From: an uncultured Clostridiaceae bacterium
GTDB taxonomy: Bacteria; Bacillota; Clostridia; Oscillospirales; Ruminococcaceae
Assembly: GCA_946411985.1 (NCBI GenBank)
Contig: CAMKFY010000046.1
Coordinates: forward strand, 1-7,399
Direction: 5' to 3'
Length of the DNA stretch: 7,399 bases
The position numbers were made by a program, and so were the translations under genes. The notes below the pieces were generated by a model. It had not been told where the DNA came from and did no database searches. It saw only the letters and a list, made by a program, of their open reading frames with translations. Shown here piece by piece: positions 1 to 6,141 of the stretch; position 1 is the stretch's first letter; each line of letters starts with the position of its first letter.

Positions 1-802
1 CTTCATATTCTTCTGCGTATAGTGGACCCACGTTTCCTATATAGTGTGGGCCTACGTCTTTGCATGGGTATGTTCTTGTTGAAGTTTCTAATATTTTTAC
101 TCCTTTTAACTTGTTTTCCATACCTGTAATTTTATCTAAAAAATCAGGCTCTATTTTATCTATAACAATAAAAGATTTGTTATAAGATGAAAAATCTTTT
201 ATTAGCATATTTGCTCTAAAAACAGCTATATCTCTTACTTCTTGTTCGTTATATTTATTAGTATTTATGTTAAATTTTTGTGTTAAAAGCTTAAGAGCGT
301 CTATTGCGGTTGCATATTGTTGTTGTTTTAAAGTTGTTTTTAATTTTTTAACTTTAATAGAATTTTCATTAACAAATGCGTATGGCTTTGTTCTAGTAAT
401 TGGAGAATTTTCATCCCAATTAATATTATATCTGTCTAAAATTTTTGTAAGCATAAGTATTATTTCATTGCCTTTTGCATCCTTTTCTTTTTTATCTTTA
501 TCATAATCTGTGTTAGCAAAAGGGAAGTCTTCACCAATTATTAGGCTTAACTTTAGTTCGTTTGTGGCAAGTTTTATGCCGTTTCTGTCTATTATATCTC
601 CTCTGGCAGCTGGAATAGTTTCGCGAATTTGTTCGTTTACTTTAGCTTTTCTTTCGTATTTGTCTACTGTTAATATCTGATATTCTATTAGCTTTGCGGC
701 AGCTATAAAAAAGCATAATATTAAAAATATTGCTAAAACTATGAGTCTTTTATAACATTTTATTGGTTTAATTTTATTATTTGCATTATTTTTATTGCTC
801 AT
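1..802 (-). CDS. mrdA: Penicillin-binding protein 2 (elongasome transpeptidase), N-terminal part, cut by window edge
   Basis: This is the first 267 codons of a class B penicillin-binding protein, the transpeptidase that crosslinks lateral-wall peptidoglycan with MreBCD and RodA. What is visible is a short basic cytoplasmic tail (to about residue 18), one membrane anchor (about 19-37), then the start of the extracytoplasmic pedestal with the class B signature PAARGDIIDRNG near residues 67-78. Near the edge comes a conserved stretch with RTYP and GPHYIGNVGP. Between them is a long lysine-rich insert typical of larger clostridial PBP2 proteins. The catalytic SxxK, SxN and KTG motifs would lie beyond position 1 and cannot be checked. 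The ATG at 802-800 has an AAGG ribosome binding site 8 bases upstream. The gene overlaps the end of mreD by 11 bases, so translational coupling is likely. A SpoVD/PBP3-type relative is possible, but position after mreD favours PBP2. Confidence 0.87.
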   Translation of the reverse strand, partial: MSNKNNANNKIKPIKCYKRLIVLAIFLILCFFIAAAKLIEYQILTVDKYERKAKVNEQIRETIPAARGDIIDRNGIKLATNELKLSLIIGEDFPFANTDYDKDKKEKDAKGNEIILMLTKILDRYNINWDENSPITRTKPYAFVNENSIKVKKLKTTLKQQQYATAIDALKLLTQKFNINTNKYNEQEVRDIAVFRANMLIKDFSSYNKSFIVIDKIEPDFLDKITGMENKLKGVKILETSTRTYPCKDVGPHYIGNVGPLYAEEYE

Positions 803-1352
803 ATGCTTTTCCTTTTCTATTTATATTATTGGCTTTACTATATTTTTTGCTGTTTTTTTCTCTATGTTTAGTGTTAAAACATATTTTTTCGCTTAAAATA
901 AATAGAATAGGTGCCGTTATTGTTGTGTATATTATGCTTGGTAGAAAGTTATGAAGCCATATAGCCCACACACATTCAAAATCAGATATTAAATATTTAA
1001 ATATAAATATTAAAAAGCAGTAAAAAAAGAAAAATATAAAATTTAAAACTAAAATGTTTATTAGGCATACATTTACATATTTTTTGCATATAACAGAGGC
1101 CAAATAACAAAATATTAGCAAAATAAATGAAGAAAAACCAAATATCAAGTTTGAAAAGCAATCTAAAAAAAAGCCACAAATAACCCCTAAAATAGAAGCT
1201 TCTTCTTTTTTTAAAAATATTGCGCAACATATTGCAAAAGGGAAAATTAAAGTAGGCTTTGCGTTAAAAACTAAAGCTAATATTTCTGTAGATTGTAGTA
1301 TTAAAAACAAAAAAGAAAAAACAACTAATAAAATCCATTTCTTATATAACAA
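792..1352 (-). CDS. mreD: Rod shape-determining protein MreD
   Basis: MreD is a small integral membrane protein of the elongasome that bridges MreC and the wall synthases. The protein (186 residues from the TTG at 1352) is strongly hydrophobic with about five to six membrane spans. It carries the family pattern: an AKPTLIF segment after the first span, then KKEEASILGVICGFFLDCFS, matching the usual E-x-A-hydrophobic-G-hydrophobic-D-x-S core. The C-terminal 30 residues are lysine- and asparagine-rich and probably cytoplasmic. There is no methionine codon anywhere in the protein. The TTG is the first conventional start, but the strong ribosome binding site at 1384-1378 lies 25 bases from it. That site is spaced instead for an in-frame ATT (1373) or ATA (1370), so the true N-terminus may be 6-7 residues longer. 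It sits between mreC and mrdA and overlaps mrdA by 11 bases. Confidence 0.88.
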   Translation of the reverse strand: MLYKKWILLVVFSFLFLILQSTEILALVFNAKPTLIFPFAICCAIFLKKEEASILGVICGFFLDCFSNLIFGFSSFILLIFCYLASVICKKYVNVCLINILVLNFIFFFFYCFLIFIFKYLISDFECVWAIWLHNFLPSIIYTTITAPILFILSEKICFNTKHREKNSKKYSKANNINRKGKAYEQ

Positions 1353-1377
1353 AAACTTTTTTCTAGTTATAATAATT

Positions 1378-1384
1378 CCTCCTC
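1378..1384 (-). promoter_or_regulatory. Strong ribosome binding site of mreD that points to a non-ATG start
   Basis: The minus strand reads GAGGAGG here, close to a perfect anti-16S match. Downstream in the mreD frame are ATT (1376), ATT (1373) and ATA (1370), then no standard start until TTG at 1352. Spacing is 4 bases to the ATT at 1373, 7 bases to the ATA at 1370, and 25 to the TTG. An in-frame TGA at 1385-1383 rules out an earlier start. Confidence 0.7.
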
Positions 1385-1397
1385 ACTAATAAAATTA

Positions 1398-2225
1398 TTA
1401 TTTTCTTCTCTTTATTACCACAACGTCTTTAACACACATAACATTTTCTGCAGGCTCTATAATAGCAAAACAAGACATGCCATTTTTATTGTTTCTTATT
1501 TCTCTTATTTTCCCAATAACTATGTTTTCTGGGTAGTTTGAGTTTCCAAATGTAGATATTATATCTCCAACTTTGCAAGAATGAGATCTGTTTAGGTGGT
1601 CTATTATACAAAAACCTTGCTTAGAAAATTCTGCATGGCCACAAACCACGCCTTTTTCGTCATTTTCACTATCAGAGTCAATAGCTGGTATTTGTACATC
1701 TAGCCCTAATATTGTAGTTACTGTGCTTTGGTTATTGCTAACGTTTGTTATTGTGCCTACCAAACCATTTTTAGTAAGCACAACATCTCCTGCAGATATA
1801 CCTTTACCGCTACCGCTATCTATTGTGAAGTTTGCAAAATTATTTGGGCTCCTGCCTACAAAGCTGGCTATTTCCACGTTGAAATTTTTATTTGAATTTT
1901 TAATATGTAAAGCTTGCTTTAATTGTACATTTTCGCTTTTAATATTGTTGTATTCCACAACTTTTTTACGTAGTGTAGCTACTTCTTGTTTTAAAATTTC
2001 GTTTTCTTCTTTATATATTCCGTTTCTAAAAAAGCTATTAAAAAAATTCAAAACGGAGTAGTGAGCGCTTATAATTGCATTTGTGCAAGGCTTTGCAGCT
2101 GCGGTAATAATAGTTTTTATGAAAATTGGCTTATTTGTGGAAATTTCAAATGCCATAATTCCAAATAAGGAAGCTGTGCATGCAAAAAGTATTTTGAATA
2201 ATTTAGATTTAAGAAAATTTTGCAA
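1398..2225 (-). CDS. mreC: Rod shape-determining protein MreC
   Basis: MreC is the bitopic elongasome scaffold that links MreB/MreD inside to PBP2 outside. The 275 residues show a short basic start, one membrane helix (about 9-26), a linker, a charged coiled coil (about 72-108, rich in E, K, L and N) and the paired beta-barrel domain. Family landmarks in that domain are the stretch from about 126 to 159 (FTIDSGSGKGISAGD, then NGLVGTI) and YPENIVIGKI near 231-240. Length is normal for the family. The start is TTG at 2225: an in-frame TAA lies just upstream at 2234-2232, and the next methionine is inside the membrane helix. An AGGGGG motif ends 12 bases before the TTG, a slightly long spacing. 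The 166-base gap to mreB is unusually wide for this operon and holds an mreB-like remnant. mreD follows closely. Confidence 0.93.
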   Translation of the reverse strand: MQNFLKSKLFKILFACTASLFGIMAFEISTNKPIFIKTIITAAAKPCTNAIISAHYSVLNFFNSFFRNGIYKEENEILKQEVATLRKKVVEYNNIKSENVQLKQALHIKNSNKNFNVEIASFVGRSPNNFANFTIDSGSGKGISAGDVVLTKNGLVGTITNVSNNQSTVTTILGLDVQIPAIDSDSENDEKGVVCGHAEFSKQGFCIIDHLNRSHSCKVGDIISTFGNSNYPENIVIGKIREIRNNKNGMSCFAIIEPAENVMCVKDVVVIKRRK

Positions 2226-2235
2226 AGTGTATTAA

Positions 2236-2243
2236 TTCCCCCT
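2236..2243 (-). promoter_or_regulatory. Ribosome binding site of mreC (TTG start)
   Basis: The minus strand reads AGGGGGAA, a purine-rich Shine-Dalgarno-like run whose last G is 12 bases from the TTG at 2225. An in-frame TAA between the two means no start upstream of the TTG is possible, so this site supports the TTG as the mreC start. Confidence 0.55.
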
Positions 2244-2258
2244 AAAAATAAAATTAAA

Positions 2259-2399
2259 CTAGTTAATTAAAATATAATTTATTTTGTTGTTGTTTAATTT
2301 TACTATACTTTCGAGTACTACACCAGTGTTTTTGGTTATGCAATTTAGAGAGCCTTCTGCTATATGAACTGAAATTATATTTTTTAATGTATTAATTTT
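2259..2399 (-). pseudogene. Decayed duplicate of the 3' end of mreB
   Basis: Directly downstream of mreB, overlapping its stop, lies a second, degraded version of the mreB C-terminus. Read in the +1 frame relative to mreB, it encodes SVHIAEGSLNCITKNTG, then VVLESIVKLN. The intact gene has PVKIAEDPLDCVAKGTG, then VVLENIEKLN. By hand alignment, 64 of 81 ungapped bases match (2369-2289 against 2487-2407), and 17 of 27 residues are identical. Similarity weakens upstream (KLIN region, one apparent single-base indel). It resumes downstream after about 15 extra bases, where YIL then TAG lines up with DIL of mreB. Differences fall 8/4/5 over codon positions 1/2/3, and many are G-to-A, as expected for drift without selection. 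There is no usable start codon. It is either a partial tandem duplication or the last scrap of a second mreB/mbl-type gene. Confidence 0.85.
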
Positions 2400-3399
2400 C
2401 TTTTAAAATATCGTTTAATTTTTCTATATTTTCGAGCACTACTCCAGTGCCCTTAGCTACGCAATCTAAAGGGTCTTCTGCTATCTTAACTGGCATTTTA
2501 GTTTTTTTATTTATTAGTTTATCGAGTCCTCTTAAAAGCGCGCCACCACCTGTTAGGGTTATTCCTTGTTCTATTATGTCGGCTGCAAGTTCTGGTGGAG
2601 TTTTTTCAAGCGTTATATGCACTGCTTCTAATATGCTATCTATAGACTCTTCCAAAGCTTCTCTTATTTCAGCAGAAGATACTTCTTTGTTTTGAGGTAG
2701 CCCATCTAAAAGGTTTCTACCCCTTATATTCATATATTCTTCTACGTCAAATGGGTATGCAGAGCCAATTTGAATTTTTATTTTTTCTGCAGTGCTTTCG
2801 CCCACCAGCAGATTATATTTTTTCTTTATATAGTTTATTATAGCACTATCAAATTCATCTCCTCCAACCCGCACAGACTGAGCAGCCACTATGCCTCCTA
2901 AAGATATTACTGCCACTTCTGAAGTTCCGCCGCCTATATCTACCACCATATTTCCTTTTGGCTCTGCTACAGGCAAAGATGCGCCTATTGCAGCGGCCAT
3001 AGGCTCTTCTATTATATATACTTTTTTTGCTCCTGCCTGTTCTGTAGCTTCTTTAACGGCGCGCTTTTCCACAGCAGTTACGCCAGAAGGAATGCATATT
3101 ATTATTTTTGGCCTAAATATTGTTCTTTTGTTTATTGCTTTTTTTATAAATTTTTGCAGCATCGTTGTTGTTATGTCAAAATCGGCTATAACGCCGTCTT
3201 TTAAAGGCCTAACAGCAGTTATAGAGCCTGGTGTTCTTCCTATAACATTTTTAGCTTCTCTTCCTACACTTTTAACAAAGTTAGTTCTTGTGTCTACTGC
3301 TACAACAGATGGCTCTCTTATTATAATGCCCTTGCCTTTCATAAAAATTAAAGTGTTTGCTGTTCCTAGGTCTATGCCTAAATTTTTTGAAAAATCCAT
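2392..3399 (-). CDS. mreB: Rod shape-determining protein MreB (bacterial actin)
   Basis: MreB is an actin-fold ATPase that polymerises on the inner membrane face and orients lateral wall synthesis. The 335 residues are full length for the family. Actin-fold motifs are all present: phosphate-1 GIDLGTANT (8-16), the IPSG loop (103-106), the EEPMAAAIGA segment (131-140), phosphate-2 VVDIGGGTSEVAV (152-164), VGGDEFD (178-184) and the adenosine motif GITLTGGGALLRG (279-291). The ATG at 3399 has a textbook AAGGAGG site 8 bases upstream. It is first in the mreBCD-mrdA cluster, with a good promoter about 100 bases upstream. Paralogues Mbl and MreBH share these motifs, but position just before mreC and mreD identifies it as MreB. 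Confidence 0.98.
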   Translation of the reverse strand: MDFSKNLGIDLGTANTLIFMKGKGIIIREPSVVAVDTRTNFVKSVGREAKNVIGRTPGSITAVRPLKDGVIADFDITTTMLQKFIKKAINKRTIFRPKIIICIPSGVTAVEKRAVKEATEQAGAKKVYIIEEPMAAAIGASLPVAEPKGNMVVDIGGGTSEVAVISLGGIVAAQSVRVGGDEFDSAIINYIKKKYNLLVGESTAEKIKIQIGSAYPFDVEEYMNIRGRNLLDGLPQNKEVSSAEIREALEESIDSILEAVHITLEKTPPELAADIIEQGITLTGGGALLRGLDKLINKKTKMPVKIAEDPLDCVAKGTGVVLENIEKLNDILKEN

Positions 3400-3407
3400 A
3401 CGCTACG

Positions 3408-3414
3408 CCTCCTT
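3408..3414 (-). promoter_or_regulatory. Ribosome binding site of mreB
   Basis: The minus strand reads AAGGAGG, a full consensus Shine-Dalgarno sequence, 8 bases before the ATG at 3399. It fixes the mreB start and shows that the organism uses a standard anti-Shine-Dalgarno. Confidence 0.9.
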
Positions 3415-3500
3415 AGTAAATTAAACTTAACATAAATAGTGAATTGGCCATTTCAATTAAAAACAAACCTATACCCATAAAACATAACACACATCAGTTT

Positions 3501-3529
3501 ATTATATTATACTATTTAATTTTTAACAA
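3501..3529 (-). promoter_or_regulatory. Housekeeping sigma promoter for the mre operon
   Basis: On the minus strand, TTGTTA (3529-3524) is followed after exactly 17 bases by a perfect TATAAT (3506-3501). This is a strong match to the sigma-A/sigma-70 consensus. Transcription would begin near 3494, giving a leader of about 95 bases before the mreB ATG. No other minus-strand promoter as good is seen between here and mrdA, so this is the likely operon promoter. The sequence is A/T-rich, which raises the chance of random matches, but the spacing and location fit. Confidence 0.7.
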
Positions 3530-3583
3530 TATCATTTACGCTAAATTTTAAAATATTTTACAAATTTATTAAAAAAACTACAA

Positions 3584-3599
3584 GCATATTTTAATATGC
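3584..3599. repeat. 16-base palindrome in the divergent spacer
   Basis: The sequence GCATATT-TT-AATATGC has two perfect 7-base arms around a 2-base centre. The short centre makes it look like a dimeric-protein operator rather than an RNA hairpin. It lies 55 bases upstream of the mre promoter -35 box and about 280 bases upstream of the proB -10 box. In sequence this A/T-rich, chance palindromes are common, so function is uncertain. Confidence 0.35.
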
Positions 3600-3875
3600 A
3601 TTTTAGGCGCAAATTATATTGTAAATTTTATTTTTTTATATTTTAATTTTTAAAATATTTTGTTTTTACGCTTTTATATGTAGCTAAAATATTAACTATT
3701 TTATTATAATAGCTTTTCATTTAGATTATATTTTAAGTTTTTTAAGGAGTAGAATTAAATTTTATATATTTTTAAAAAATATTATAATTTTTGGCTAATG
3801 TAAATTTCGTTTGTTAAAAATTTTACTATTAATTTAATTTTTATTTTAAATTTTAGTGAAAGTTTTATTTTGTTA

Positions 3876-3884
3876 TGTTATAAT
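3876..3884 (+). promoter_or_regulatory. Extended -10 promoter for proBA
   Basis: TG-T-TATAAT is a perfect -10 hexamer (3879-3884) preceded by the TGn extended element. No good -35 is present at 16-18 bases; the best is TGAAAG at 3857-3862 (spacing 16). That fits extended -10 promoters, which depend less on the -35. Transcription would start near 3891, giving a leader of only about 27 bases, too short for a T-box or riboswitch. Confidence 0.6.
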
Positions 3885-3904
3885 CCACTTGAATATTTTT
3901 AAAG

Positions 3905-3909
3905 AAAGG
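3905..3909 (+). promoter_or_regulatory. Ribosome binding site of proB
   Basis: AAAGG inside AAAGAAAGG lies 8 bases before the ATG at 3918. It is a moderate Shine-Dalgarno match at ideal spacing and supports that start. Confidence 0.7.
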
Positions 3910-3917
3910 CACAAATT

Positions 3918-4709
3918 ATGGAAATTAAAAGAGTGGTGGTTAAAATAGGCACCTGCACAATTGCGCACAAAACAGGGCTTATAAACATTAAAAGAATGCG
4001 CAATATAGTGGAAGTTTTGGCAGACATTAAAAATTCTGGTAAAGAGCTTGTTATTGTAACATCTGGTGCTGTTGGAATTGGGGCAGGAAGGTTTGGGTTT
4101 AATGTTCCGCCAAAAGATATACCTATACGTCAGGCTTGCGCTTCTTTGGGGCAATGTGCTTTAATGAATCTTTACGCTGAGCTATTTTCTAAATATGGCT
4201 ATATGGTGTCTCAAATTCTTCTAACTCAAAAGGTTTTAGATGGCGGTTGCAATGAATTTAACACTAAAAACACATTTAAAGAGCTTATTAAAAGGGGAAT
4301 TGTTCCAATAGTTAACGCAAATGACACAATATCAACACAAGAAATTGAATTTGGAGATAATGATTCGTTATCTGCCGCTGTTTCTGCGCTTATAAATGCA
4401 GATATTTTAATAATACTCACAGATTTAGACGGGGTTTATAATAAAAACCCAAATAAAAATAGCGATGCCGAGCTTATAAGAACTATATCTAAAATAGATG
4501 ATGGTTTAAAAGACGCTGTTAGAGAGGGCACAAGTTCACTCGGCACTGGTGGTATGTATAGCAAAATAAAAGCAGCTGAATATAACTCTTTTAAAGGCAT
4601 ACCTACTGCAATATTAAATGGGAAATATCCAGATAGGGTGTATGATATATTTAAAGGCGATTTTTATGGCACACTTATAGATTTAACTGGGGCTTTTAAG
4701 AAAAAATAA
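3918..4709 (+). CDS. proB: Glutamate 5-kinase, short form without PUA domain
   Basis: ProB phosphorylates L-glutamate with ATP to gamma-glutamyl phosphate, the first and usually feedback-inhibited step of proline synthesis, in the cytoplasm. The 263 residues form one amino acid kinase domain: VVVKIGTCTI (6-15, with the phosphate-contacting lysine at 9), VTSGAVGIGAGRF (47-59), the glutamate-site region ending in NDTIS (135-139), GDND (146-149), TDLDGVY (168-174) and the ATP-site motif GTGGMYSK (199-206). The C-terminal PUA domain of the 367-residue E. coli enzyme is absent, as in many Firmicutes. An oddity is NAND at 133-136 where the family normally has NEND. It is followed after 32 bases by proA, in one apparent operon. 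The family call is secure. Confidence 0.96.
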   Translation: MEIKRVVVKIGTCTIAHKTGLINIKRMRNIVEVLADIKNSGKELVIVTSGAVGIGAGRFGFNVPPKDIPIRQACASLGQCALMNLYAELFSKYGYMVSQILLTQKVLDGGCNEFNTKNTFKELIKRGIVPIVNANDTISTQEIEFGDNDSLSAAVSALINADILIILTDLDGVYNKNPNKNSDAELIRTISKIDDGLKDAVREGTSSLGTGGMYSKIKAAEYNSFKGIPTAILNGKYPDRVYDIFKGDFYGTLIDLTGAFKKK

Positions 4710-4726
4710 TTTATACATATTTTTAA

Positions 4727-4733
4727 AAGGTGG
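4727..4733 (+). promoter_or_regulatory. Ribosome binding site of proA that decides a TTG start
   Basis: AAGGTGG lies 8 bases before the TTG at 4742. The GTG at 4730-4732 is in frame but sits inside this ribosome binding site and has only AAAA upstream, so it cannot be the start served by it. The TTG start also gives the N-terminus MDILKLA, which resembles ProA N-termini better. Confidence 0.75.
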
Positions 4734-4741
4734 GGTTTTGT

Positions 4742-5986
4742 TTGGATATATTAAAACTTGCTAATGATGTTAAAAATAGTGCTAGGTGTATAAATGTTGC
4801 GCCTAGTTCGAAAAAGAATGAAATTTTAAAATATATAAAACGCAACATAATCAGCAGTGCAGATATAATATTAAAAGAAAATGAAAAAGATGTTAAAAAC
4901 GCTATGGAATGCAATTTAAAGAACAGCGTTATAAATAGGCTTGCACTAGACAGCAACAAACTTAAAAATATAGCAGAGTCTGTAGATTGTGTTATAGCTT
5001 TAAAAGACCCTGTTAATCGCGTTTTAAAAGGTGAAGTGGCTGCAAATGGGCTTAAAATTGAGAAGATATCTGTGCCTCTTGGTGTTGTGGGGATTATATA
5101 TGAAGCGCGCCCAAATGTTACAGTGGACGCTGCTGTTATATCTATAAAGGCTGGCAATGCTGTTATTTTAAGAGGCGGCAAGGAAGCAATAAACACAAAT
5201 ATAATATTGGTAGATTTAATTAAAAAAGCTATATTAAAAGCAAATTTAAACCCCAATATATTAGGCTTTGTATCTGATACTTCTCATGAGTCTGCTATGC
5301 AGATGATGAAATTAAATGGCATGTTAGATGTGTTAATTCCGCGTGGTGGGGCAGAGCTCATTAACACTGTTGTTAACAATGCTTCTGTGCCTGTTATACA
5401 AACAGGAGTTGGCAATTGTCATATATATGTAGATGAATTTGCAGATTTAGACATGGCGCTAAATATAGTTATAAATGCTAAAGTGTCTCGGCCTAGTGTT
5501 TGCAATGCCGCCGAAAGTTTGTTAATACATGAGCTTGTAGCTAATAAATTTTTAACGCGCTTAAACCGCGAATTTATTAAGCTTGGCGTTACGCTTTACG
5601 GCTGCAGCAAAAGTTGTAATATAGCAGAAGGCATAAAGCCAGCAAAAGAGGAGGATTATTTTTGTGAATATTTAGATTTGAAGATGTCTGTTAAAATAGT
5701 TTCTAGCGTGGAGCAAGCAGTGCAACATATTGCAAAATATTCTTCACATCACTCCGAAGCTATAGTAACTTTAAATTATTCTGTGGCGGAATATTTTCTA
5801 GATAATGTTGATTCTGCTGCTGTTTATGTTAATGCGTCCACAAGGTTTACAGACGGAGCAGAATTTGGGTTTGGCGCCGAAATAGGAATATCTACACAAA
5901 AACTCCATGCAAGAGGGCCTATGGGGCTAGAAGCGCTCACCACCACTAAATTTGTTGTGCGAGGCAACGGGCAAACAAGGCCGTAA
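4742..5986 (+). CDS. proA: Glutamate-5-semialdehyde dehydrogenase (gamma-glutamyl phosphate reductase)
   Basis: ProA reduces gamma-glutamyl phosphate with NADPH to glutamate-5-semialdehyde, which cyclises towards proline. From the TTG the protein has 414 residues, close to the 417 of E. coli. It is an aldehyde-dehydrogenase-fold enzyme. The cofactor region contains PLGVVGIIYEARPNVTVDAA (about 112-131) and GNAVILRGGKEA. The signature VSRPSVCNAAES holds the catalytic cysteine at about residue 254. The C-terminus carries SHHSEAIVT, DSAAVYVNASTRFTDG and the family-typical GAEIGISTQKLHARGPMGL. I chose TTG at 4742 over the in-frame GTG at 4730 because the GTG lies within the ribosome binding site. 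It is the second gene of proBA and probably shares the proB promoter. No truncation or missing motif was found. proC is not in the window. Confidence 0.96.
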   Translation: MDILKLANDVKNSARCINVAPSSKKNEILKYIKRNIISSADIILKENEKDVKNAMECNLKNSVINRLALDSNKLKNIAESVDCVIALKDPVNRVLKGEVAANGLKIEKISVPLGVVGIIYEARPNVTVDAAVISIKAGNAVILRGGKEAINTNIILVDLIKKAILKANLNPNILGFVSDTSHESAMQMMKLNGMLDVLIPRGGAELINTVVNNASVPVIQTGVGNCHIYVDEFADLDMALNIVINAKVSRPSVCNAAESLLIHELVANKFLTRLNREFIKLGVTLYGCSKSCNIAEGIKPAKEEDYFCEYLDLKMSVKIVSSVEQAVQHIAKYSSHHSEAIVTLNYSVAEYFLDNVDSAAVYVNASTRFTDGAEFGFGAEIGISTQKLHARGPMGLEALTTTKFVVRGNGQTRP

Positions 5987-6016
5987 ACATATTACAAGTG
6001 CTCTATTAACTATATT

Positions 6017-6061
6017 TATGGCTGGCACAATAATTTGTTATGAAAAAATAAATCAGCCATA
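6017..6061. repeat. 8-base inverted repeat after proA
   Basis: TATGGCTG (6017-6024) and CAGCCATA (6054-6061) are perfect inverted arms around a 29-base A/T-rich centre that contains a further weak ATAA/TTAT pairing. It starts 30 bases after the proA stop and could be part of the proBA transcript end. However, neither strand has a T-run after the outer arm, so it is not a standard intrinsic terminator. Confidence 0.4.
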
Positions 6062-6141
6062 CCAAAATAAACAGCTATATATTGCGCCGCGTAAATGTTT
6101 AAAAAGCTAGTTAATGTTTCGAACAATATAAAACTAAATAA

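Larger units (their letters stand above)
3400..3917. other. Divergent intergenic spacer between mreB and proB
   Basis: This gene-free stretch of 518 bases is extremely A/T-rich and separates the leftward mre cluster from rightward proBA. It holds the mreB ribosome binding site and promoter on the left, and the proB promoter and ribosome binding site on the right. Between about 3540 and 3850 I see no open frame with a ribosome binding site and start, no tRNA and no clear terminator. The only ordered element there is a 16-base palindrome at 3584-3599. An AAGGAG at about 3744-3749 has no start codon at a workable distance. Confidence 0.7.

Noticed and set aside
267..506. Plus-strand open frame of 79 codons
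   Set aside because: Antisense to the clearly coding mrdA; no family features and no ribosome binding site.
1723..2061. Plus-strand open frame opposite mreC
   Set aside because: It is the antisense shadow of conserved MreC sequence.
2259..2391. Separate promoter for mreC inside the mreB-mreC gap
   Set aside because: TATATT-like boxes are present, but there is no -35 at suitable spacing, and such boxes are expected by chance in this composition.
2891..3424. Plus-strand open frame of 177 codons opposite mreB
   Set aside because: Antisense to intact, full-motif mreB; long only because of mreB codon usage.
3440..3458. Weak hairpin AATTG/CAATT in the mreB leader
   Set aside because: Only five A/T-rich pairs, no T-run and no match to a known leader structure.
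3744..3780. AAGGAG followed by a possible small gene in the divergent spacer
   Set aside because: No ATG, GTG or TTG at a workable distance downstream, and stops follow at once.
3885..3917. T-box or riboswitch controlling proBA
   Set aside because: The predicted leader is about 27 bases, far too short, and no T-box motif is seen upstream.
4723..5256. Minus-strand open frame of 177 codons opposite proA
   Set aside because: Antisense shadow of proA, which has full family motifs.
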